In this document: positions 6,018 through 12,765 of the stretch, piece by piece
How the letters are laid out: every line of letters begins with the position of its first letter
Numbering within the stretch: position 1 is the stretch's first letter
Assembly: GCA_003024985.2 (NCBI GenBank)
Contig: PXIH01S0001295.1
DNA length: 12,765 nt
From: Euperipatoides rowelli
Lineage: Eukaryota; Onychophora; Udeonychophora; Euonychophora; Peripatopsidae
Reading direction: 5' to 3' (one strand)
Program-made: the position numbers and the translations under genes
The notes under the pieces: model-generated
Databases searched by the model: none
Told to the model about the DNA's origin: nothing
The model's input: only the letters and a program-made list of their open reading frames with translations

Positions 6018-7708
6018 TTTCCTAAATTGATTGGGCTATAGGAGAATGTTATAATTTTGTCAGTGAACATTATTATTCAAGACAATCAGAGATGAGTACC
6101 GTATTTTATTTCAAATGTCATCTGGCTTAATTGTTTCTTGTTCTTTTAAACTGTGTTTATGAGGTTATTTTTGTATATTGGTTGTTTAAATTTTTATGTT
6201 TTGTTGAAATATTCTGACATTAGAATAAAAATAAACATTATCCCCAATGCAGATCATGGACCATAGTTTTAACACTCCTGCACTAATTAATATATAAAAC
6301 AAATTAGCAGTCCAATTTAAAAAAATAAAATTATGTTTAAATTTTCAATTCTGCATTATTTTAATTTTTTTTTTAATTTAAATATTTTTTTATCAATTCA
6401 TACAATCATTGAAGTGTTAACAATAGTCAAAAGTCAAACTACAGATATCAGTGACAGACAAAAATGGAACATTAACGCTCAACATTATTAATAGATTCCA
6501 TCTTACTTTTTACAGTTTAAAAAAAAAAAAAAGACTAATGGTTTTTCCTGTAGGTCAAAGGTCATTCTAATCTTTTAAAGAATTGATTTTAGTTAATAGT
6601 TAAGATAAACAAAATTTTAAGATGATATAAATCTTTTGTTTTATCATCTTAAGTATTGTTCTAGATTAAAAGAGTAAATATTTGTTACAAATGGTCTATT
6701 ATTCAGTTTAAAGACGGAAAAAAAATCTAAAAATTCAATAAATTCTGAAAGCTGGTGCAAAGAAAAGCAATCATTGATTTGTAACATTGAATACCTGACA
6801 ATCTGTCAAAAATCTTTCAATTTTCATTGCTAAAATATATAATCAGAAGTAGAAGAGAAAAAAAAAAGAACATTATAAAATTACTTCAAACTGATAGTAC
6901 TCAGAAAATAATTGATCATAACAGCAATGAATCTACAAACCAGGAAATATTAATAATTCTACATAATAAAAGAATAGAAATGTCTGTATATTTGTTAAGG
7001 TTAGATACTCCTCCTCGACCACTCATCCTAGCACAATGTTTGATTTATTAAAGCAGATCTGACTGATGCTATTTTGGGCTCCATAGAATTTTCACTGCCC
7101 TGGGAATGAATTTTTGAAAATTAGGGTGAAAGGAGCTGCAAAGTTTGCTGGCCAACTGTATAACAAACTCAGGAGCTCCAATTACTCCAGAAATATCCTG
7201 AACTACATTTTAAAAACGTATTTGTAGCCACTGCATAGCTTCTTACACTAATATTATAATAAAGCAATTTCTATATTTTTCTAAATATGTCATAAAATAC
7301 ACCAAAACCCCAATCTGAGTTGTTCTTTGGTTCCTAAAATATGCAACTAGAATTGAAACAACTCAAATTGAATATTACATTTCAATAGGAATACAATGAA
7401 ATGTAAGAGATAGTTCCTGTACTACATACAGTATTTTTTTTTTTTTAATACAGTAAAAAAATGAACTTTTCAAATGTTCCAGTCAATTTTGCATAAAACA
7501 ATAAAGAGATAGAAATATTTCAATTTATGAAGGCGGGCAAATTGAGGCCAGATTAATTAAAAATGAAAAGTCGATTAAAAACAACTGAGCAAAACCTTTT
7601 AAAAGGCAATAAAAAATGGTTTTCTTAGCATAATGAATAAATAGAATATTAAATTAATACAATTTAACAAAATAATGTTTCTCAGTATTGTCATAACACA
7701 GCCAGTGT
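6018..7708. other. AT-rich intergenic DNA, no gene seen
   Basis: No credible coding sequence: the one open stretch at 6827-7051 is Lys/Ile/Asn-rich, as expected by chance in such DNA, and contains no motif I know. The interval holds A runs at 6520-6533, a T run at about 7434-7446 between ACAGTATT and AATACAGTA, and a hairpin at 6617-6652. Confidence 0.5.
6617..6652. repeat. Hairpin, 11-bp perfect arms
   Basis: TTAAGATGATA at 6617-6627 is repeated in reverse complement at 6642-6652, with a 14-base spacer. No flanking element is recognisable. Confidence 0.75.
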
Positions 7709-7945
7709 TTTATTGACAGGGGGGTTTGTATTCAGGTATGTACACGACACATATCCAAATAGGAGGGGTAAAGATAGGATCCTGAGAGGGAATTTCCCTC
7801 TTCCCTCGTAGTAAGTCAGAGAGTTTAAATATTTTCAGTACAGCAGCCATTCTGTCAACAAAACTCCTACCTCGGCCCAGTCCAGACTTGTGCACCAGAA
7901 TGCGTGTAGCAAGCACTGGAGGTGTGGGTCACAGCGCTAACCCAA
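7709..7945 (-). other. GC-richer island, possible 3' end of a retrosequence
   Basis: This interval is clearly less AT-rich than its surroundings. On the minus strand a 68-codon frame (7916-7710) ends in TAA, which overlaps an AATAAA signal (7714-7709), as in the 3' end of a transcript or a short retroposon. The protein has no motif I recognise. Inside is a tight palindrome AGAGGGAA-T-TTCCCTCT at 7785-7801. It could be a SINE-like insertion, an exon or a relic; nothing seen decides between them. Confidence 0.3.
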
Positions 7946-7951
7946 GGAACC

Positions 7952-7978
7952 ATAATTTCGATACCTATAATTCCGATA
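7952..7978. repeat. Two-copy direct repeat, 15-bp period
   Basis: ATAATTTCGATA (7952-7963) and ATAATTCCGATA (7967-7978) differ at one base and are spaced 15 bp apart. Too short to assign to a family. Confidence 0.6.
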
Positions 7979-8032
7979 GAAGCTCAGCATAGGAGTCTCT
8001 CTGTACTTTAAACCCCATATCCCGACCAAAAA

Positions 8033-8070
8033 AATGACTAGTCCACGTCCAGCTGCCTAAAGCAGTCATT
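8033..8070. repeat. Short palindrome similar to the one at 815-850
   Basis: AATGACT at 8033-8039 and AGTCATT at 8064-8070 form 7-bp arms. The left half, AAAATGACTAGTCCACGTCC, resembles AAAATGACTGGACTATACGT of the 815-850 palindrome with small gaps. TGCCTAAAGC lies inside at about 8054 and again near 8102. This may be a relic of the same kind of element end. Confidence 0.4.
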
Positions 8071-8335
8071 ATACTTAATAAATAAGTTTATAGTGGTTGT
8101 CTGCCTAAAGCTGTACTTTCATTTCTCTTGTTAACTAGGCACGAGCATATATNCATTGAACAAATACACACCATACATAGGCCTGAAAGCCTGTAACTTT
8201 GATTTTTGATCCCTTGGAACCCTTTTTTTGCTTGTATCCTAATTTTACGTTTGTTATTTTAATTCCATTCATTTTCCTAAGTTTTTGTCGGAGTTTGAAT
8301 CCCCTTGGTCTACCCTACCTTACCACTTAGGCTCA

Positions 8336-8357
8336 CACGTGACAGACGGGTATAAAA
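8336..8357 (+). promoter_or_regulatory. E-box plus TATA box, possible core promoter
   Basis: CACGTG at 8336-8341 is followed 9 bp later by TATAAAA at 8351-8357 within a less AT-rich patch (8285-8420). The spacing suits a promoter, for example of a retroelement LTR. No transcript or coding sequence follows: the 69-codon open stretch at 8285-8494 has no recognisable motif. Weak. Confidence 0.25.
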
Positions 8358-8499
8358 CTAGGTGGCCCAGAGCTCAGCTAGAAACGAGCATTTTAGTGAT
8401 AATTTGTGCCCCGTTTTTTCCCCCCCTTGTAATAACTAACGAAAGTTTCAACAGTATTTTTAAAAAATATTACAGTATTTTTAATAATTTTTAATATTT

Positions 8500-9670
8500 T
8501 TAGCAGTTTGATTTATTTTCTGTATACTCCAATACAGTATTATTTATTTTTTTAATCTCTTATATTAACTTATTAAGCTATTACAAATGACACAATGATA
8601 AAAAATAAATGACTCAAAATGAAAAATGTATTTATCGACTTAATGACGAAACTACTCAAATCAAAACAACAGAAATCTAGGCTATTATATATGTTTAAAT
8701 TTTTGTAAGAAAAAAAAATATTTGAAATAAGTTTAATTTTTTAGTTTGATCTTAAGATTTAATTGGACAAGACTAGAACAATAGTACCCTTGCAATACAC
8801 TGTTAGATATATAGGTACCCCCACATAAAATTCCAAACCTGAGCACTTGTGGGTAATTTCAAGTAACTACACTTACTGACAAACTATGGTGACATAAGAC
8901 CATGACGATTTTTAATTGCATAGTTTGTATTGTACAATAATTGATTTGTTGATGTTGCTGCAGGGAGAACAATGTTGAGTAAAATGATTGGATAATTTGG
9001 AATAACAGATAAATAAATTCAACATCCACTATCAATATGTACAAAGTACAAACCCAATGATCTTTGTCATCCTTAAGTTAGACTATAATTTTAGTAACAT
9101 GGTTAAAGTTAGGATTAAGGTGGTGACTATAGTGACTTTGGGGAGACCTACCCTTCCAAAACACCCCAAATATCGTATAGAATTAAAAAAATGTCCTAAA
9201 CCCTTAAAATATTTTATTATAGAATTTATTGGTACACTTTAAATTAAACAAAACATGTTGAAATTTAGTTGTGATATTAACATTATAACAACTGTTTCTG
9301 TGAATTTTGAATATGATATTTACAGACAATTCAATCTTATGAAGAAGAAAAAATTAAAATTTACCCGTTTTAATAAAAAAAAAAGTTGAATTAGCCAACA
9401 TTATTAACAGGCTAAAAGCAAAAAAATCAAGGAAAAAAGTTTTTTTTTTAAAAGATTATGATGCTCAAATTGTGAATGATGTGAGGCATAATATCACATC
9501 TTACTGATATATAAGTCAATAAATGAAGTCATTTGCAATTTTGCTTTATTTATTTCTATTCCAAGTTTTAACCAAAAATATTATCATTAAATCATAATTA
9601 GTTGTAAATATAAACACATTATTGTCACGGGGATTGACCAGCATTAAAATAGAAAAACTTCCAGACAACC
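8500..9670. other. AT-rich intergenic DNA, no gene seen
   Basis: Both strands lack frames with recognisable motifs; the small open stretches around 8859-9242 look like chance. One hairpin is noted separately (8879-8928). A-rich runs occur near 9378 and 9445. Confidence 0.5.
8879..8928. repeat. Hairpin, 10-bp perfect arms
   Basis: ACAAACTATG at 8879-8888 pairs with CATAGTTTGT at 8919-8928 across a 30-base spacer. Confidence 0.65.
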
Positions 9671-9759
9671 AAAAAAAAAAAAAAAAAAAAAGCTTATCAA
9701 TTTAGGGGGCCCATTTAATTTTCCTGCAGGGGGGCCCAAAATCTGTAGATCCGGGCCTG
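9671..9759 (-). mobile_element. Poly(A) tract plus GGGGCCC-rich, hAT-like end
   Basis: A run of 21 A (9671-9691) is followed by GGGGGCCC (9705-9712), GGGGGGCCC (9729-9737) and GTAGATCCGGGCCTG (9745-9759). Read on the minus strand this starts CAGGCCCGGATCTAC, a style of terminus common in hAT-type DNA transposons (CAGG...). No matching opposite end or 8-bp duplication was found to the left, so it may be a solo or truncated end, or a retroposon head beside a poly(T). Confidence 0.3.
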
Positions 9760-11109
9760 GATACAGTTATGGGTCTTAATGTGGTAGATATGGTTTAATT
9801 AAGTGGTTAAAGCCAATGATACACCTAAATTAAAAGTTTAAATTGAGACTCATCTAAATATTAATTTTTTAATAAAAATCTTGTCAAAAATTATCAATGA
9901 TTTTTTTTTAAAAAAAATTTAAAAATATTTATAATCAATTTGTTAAGAATGTTGGTTGCAATTAAATTCTACCTTATCATTACAGGACCTTGTGATATTA
10001 TAAATAAGGCTTGTGGACATATTAAAATGGATTTTTAAAATTTGGGCAAATATCTCTCTGACCCTCTCCCATAAATCTCTCCTTCCTTTATCAATGATTG
10101 AATTAGCTATATTTAGTGTATATTTGTATCTACTATAGTAGTTTATTCTACACTTACTGTATATACTGAGTGTACATGAAGAGATTATTATATAGTCTAC
10201 TACACGAAGGTAAATTGATTGACTCAAGAGAGTGGAAATAATGAGCTTATATACCAATTAGGAATTGTTTGAGCACAAAGCTGAAAATAATTCAATGTTT
10301 AAAAATAAATGGAAGAGAATTATTGATAATTTTCTTCAATGGATGGAAATAATTTCACTCAGCAATAAAAAAAAAAAAAACATCCCAAGTGATGGGAATT
10401 AAAATTATTGGCAGGTCACTGTGAGCGGAAGGAAATAGATCTCTTCATTATGGGAACAAAGGATTTGGCGCACAATCTGTACGCTATTTAATTGGGCAGC
10501 TAATATTTTAATCATCAAGCTTAAAAAATTTTAAGCTCGATGATTTTAATTTTCATTCTTCCTAGCAACTCGGGAAAGAAAAAGAAAATCTTGTGAGAGG
10601 CTAGATGCTGATATCAATAATATAGTGAGTTTACAATCATTTGTGAATTATTTCAACATTCGGTCACAGGAAAAGAAAAGCAAAACTATCAACATTTAAA
10701 AAATTATTGTATTTCCAAATAGGGTTATTTAATACCACCAATAAAATATAGTTTTGTTTCATTTATATCTGGATTTTCATGTACACGCTCTTCCAGAGTT
10801 TTGTTATAATAAATTAATGCAGATATTATAGACAAAATATGTGCAGTTTAACAAGTATTTAAATCAATTATTTTAAAATATAAAAAATATATGTGAATAA
10901 AATAAGAAAATCAAGACTATCAACTTTCTAGCCCTGTTATGTATTTATAAAGAAGGGTAGAATCTGGATTAGAGCATCAACATAGTTTAATAACTATGGT
11001 AATTAGAAAAACATGAAAGAGAACAAGTTAGCCATAACAAAATCTGGATTCTACTGCGCTCTAGCGCTTAACAGTTCATGCCGCGTATGCTACAGTATAG
11101 TTATTACAG
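9760..11109. other. AT-rich intergenic DNA with hairpins, no gene seen
   Basis: The open stretch on the minus strand at 9943-10257 is Ile/Ser/Tyr-rich and lacks motifs; I treat it as chance. A 17-bp hairpin lies at 10510-10545 and a 7-bp palindrome (CATAGTT/AACTATG) at 10981-10998. GTAGAATCTGGATT near 10957 and AATCTGGATTCTAC near 11041 are near mirror copies that might mark the ends of a tiny foldback element of ~100 bp. Confidence 0.4.
10510..10545. repeat. Hairpin, 17-bp arms with one mismatch
   Basis: 10510-10526 pairs with 10529-10545 across a two-base loop; the only mismatch is A10517 against C10538. The AAGCTT/AAGCTC core is GC-richer than the tips. No target duplication or family was recognised. 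Confidence 0.85.
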
Positions 11110-11115
11110 TATCTA

Positions 11116-11292
11116 ATCTCTTGATACACCGAACACTGCATTATCCCTTCCCTTGAAGTTTGCTTGGAAGTTAGCAGGTGGGCATCGACATCGAGGTGGA
11201 TAGCTAGGTCCAGTTGGTGTTGGTGCCGGCGGAGGTGAGGGGTGTGGTGTTTCGGCCTTGGATTCTTTGGTGGGCAGGTGTGAAGGGCGTAG
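11116..11292 (-). other. Proline-rich open frame, possible exon
   Basis: In a local GC-rich island the minus strand is open for 59 codons between TAA (11295-11293) and TAG (11115-11113), without an ATG. The translation is unlike chance AT-rich frames: a Pro/Thr run (PSPPPAPTPTGPSYPP), then RCRCPP, NFQANFKGRD, and the stop. Possible acceptor AGs lie upstream on the minus strand (for example after CACCTGCCCACCAAAG). It could be a terminal exon of a gene running leftward, or a shadow of a GC-rich repeat; the overlapping longer open frame in another phase (11315-11076) looks less protein-like. No function can be given. Confidence 0.3.
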
Positions 11293-11334
11293 TTAGTCTG
11301 CATGATGCTTGCCAATTATTAATTTACAAAACAC

Positions 11335-11412
11335 ATGCAATGAAAATATTAAAGATCCTATGCAAGAATGAAAATATTAAAGATCAAATGGAATGAAAAT
11401 ACTCAAAGTCAT
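11335..11412 (+). repeat. Degenerate minisatellite core, three units
   Basis: AATGAAAATATTAAAGATC occurs at 11339-11357 and 11367-11385, and a diverged third copy AATGAAAATACTCAAAGTC begins at 11392. The period is 25-28 bp. Weaker copies continue downstream (see 11621-11795). Confidence 0.7.
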
Positions 11413-11620
11413 GTATGAGGGGCTCAGAAGTCAACATGACTAACTCTGATTTTTGTTATTTTGGAGATAATAGTTTGGTAGGATGTGAAATACCTTAAAT
11501 TTAAGTCCATGGTTTTTAAAAAGTCAATAAAGTGCACCACTTTCCATGACTACAGCATTGAATTCAATCTGTGTATTTATTTTAAAATCTAAATATCTGT
11601 TTCATTCAAAATGGAGTTAC

Positions 11621-11795
11621 AATGAAAACATTGAGGTTCACGTTCAATAAAAGCATTAAAAATCACATACAATGAAACTATTAATACTTTTATAAAAACA
11701 ATTAGAAGAGAAAAAAAATCAGGTAACTTGAAATTAAAAATATTAAAGATCACAACAATTAAATTAATTAAATTACATGCAATTAAAATATAATA
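11621..11795 (+). repeat. Diverged copies of the 11335 minisatellite unit
   Basis: Relatives of the unit include AATGAAAACATTGAGGTTCAC at about 11621, CAATAAAAGCATTAAAAATC near 11645, CAATGAAACTATTAATACTT near 11670, AAATTAAAAATATTAAAGAT near 11731 and GCAATTAAAATATAATAATA near 11779. Similarity decreases away from 11412, as in an old array that was interrupted and eroded. Confidence 0.45.
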
Positions 11796-12765
11796 ATATA
11801 GGAATACAGATTGTTCATAAATTTCGTTTATTTGACAAAAACAACTGCAAATTCTAATTCAATTAAGATAATCAATAACTATTTTTAAATTATTATCCAA
11901 ATATATACAGTAGATCAATGACTGTAGCATTTAATTGATTAGGGCAGAGAGAATGTGATGAGCAAGGTCTAATATCATACCCCTTATTTTCTATGGTTAT
12001 CATATACTGTATATTTGATTTTGAAGCTGTAGGTAGATAGCATTATTAGATATCAGATGTCTTAATCAAAGAAACATAACTTAGTGTTTTTCATTCAGAA
12101 AAATAAGATCTGTAGAAACTAAATAACAACAATTGTTATTTATTTTATTTTTTTCAAAATTTATTACAAATTTGCCAGAAGAATTATTATTCTCATTTGC
12201 CTGCGAACATGTATTTCTTCCACAAAACAAGATTTCAGTTTTATAAAGGTTTGGGCTAATTTCAGTCAAAATGTTGAAAATACATGATGAATATAGTCAA
12301 CACTGAATTTCTTGTGAGGTTTAGTATCAGGTATACAAACTAATTCACTATTGATAAATAAAAAATGAAACAAATTCTTGGTTTATATAGTCACTGCAAA
12401 TAAATTACCCCNCTAACTTTATAGAATCACAAAAGAAATTAAGAAAGAAAAATGAATAATTACATTTTAATTGATCAAGTGGGTACTCTTAAAGATTTCT
12501 ACGTAGTGCCGAATATGCAGGCTCGGCCACTGAGTGCAAAAAAACTTTATCAAGCTGGCACTATTTCCTTTTCATATTCGCCCTATTAGCAGTTTTATAC
12601 TGTATATTTTAAACTTGGTTTTGCGATTTGTTTTCGCAATTTCTCCCGGTCGGCACACAAGACTATATTTTGACGGTTTCTTACAGACTCCATCGTCTTG
12701 CCAAAGACAGAATTATTCATGAGTTTATATAAATCTCGACCAAAATCATTGGTAGCATTCTGTCT
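11796..12765. other. AT-rich intergenic DNA, no gene seen
   Basis: No supported gene on either strand. The small open stretches 12269-12081 (minus) and 12534-12722 (plus) carry no recognised motif. The last 280 bases are less AT-rich and include CGAATATG (12510-12517) with its reverse complement at 12573-12580. The word ACTGTATAT recurs near 12005 and 12599, as also at about 10157. One N lies at 12412. Confidence 0.5.

Noticed and set aside
6827-7051. 74-codon plus-strand open frame
   Set aside because: Composition is that of translated AT-rich DNA (Lys, Ile, Asn), with no motif and no coding context.
9943-10257. 104-codon minus-strand open frame
   Set aside because: Dominated by Ile, Ser and Tyr in AT-rich DNA with no recognisable domain; length is not surprising by itself.
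11335-11412. CRISPR array
   Set aside because: Only two good units, spacers are not unique and of fixed size, and the context is eukaryotic; it is a degenerate minisatellite.
12534-12722. 62-codon plus-strand open frame with a hydrophobic stretch
   Set aside because: No ATG-supported context, motif or neighbour; hydrophobicity comes from T-rich codons.
1-12765. tRNA or rRNA genes
   Set aside because: I saw no cloverleaf with a GGTTCRA-type T-arm and no rRNA-like conserved core on either strand, though weak or degenerate copies could be missed by eye.

Overview
The window looks like animal (metazoan) nuclear DNA, most likely from an invertebrate. It is strongly AT-rich, full of A/T homopolymers, short hairpins and degenerate repeats, has two single-base N gaps (8153 and 12412), shows no prokaryotic operon structure, and its only recognisable protein-coding material belongs to transposable elements. 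The species cannot be named from the sequence.

Left edge (1-865). The minus strand of 1-427 encodes a piece of an XPG/PIN-nuclease-type transposon protein with one in-frame stop. It runs off the window start and ends upstream in an AT microsatellite (438-475). The stretch to 865 has no credible coding sequence but holds a strong palindrome (815-850).

Main element (866-6017). Two inverted copies of a ~190-bp sequence (866-1056 and 5830-6017) face each other and bracket a decayed gene of ~4 kb on the plus strand (1563-5565). Read across its breaks, the gene gives one multidomain protein: an N-terminal Cys/His zinc-binding module, a long transposase-like core, an XPG/FEN1-like PIN nuclease region, and a C-terminal cysteine-rich CXC (tesmin/TSO1-like) module. 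From my knowledge of families, this fits the XPG-bearing branch of Academ-type DNA transposons. These are often annotated only as uncharacterised or CXC-domain proteins. Four in-frame stops and about eight frameshifts show that this copy is dead. A perfect 20-bp hairpin lies 14 bp after the terminal stop codon.

The fragment at 1-427 is a different, diverged member of the same family in opposite orientation. By eye, 29 of 66 residues are identical to the matching stretch of the main element. Two lineages of this transposon type therefore lie head to head within 1.2 kb.

Right part (6018-12765). No convincing intact gene is present. It holds short hairpins (6617-6652, 8879-8928, 10510-10545), two GC-richer islands (7709-7945 and 11110-11310, the second with a proline-rich open frame on the minus strand), a TATA/E-box pair near 8340, a poly(A) tract beside a GGGGCCC-rich hAT-like end (9671-9759), and a degenerate minisatellite around 11335-11795.
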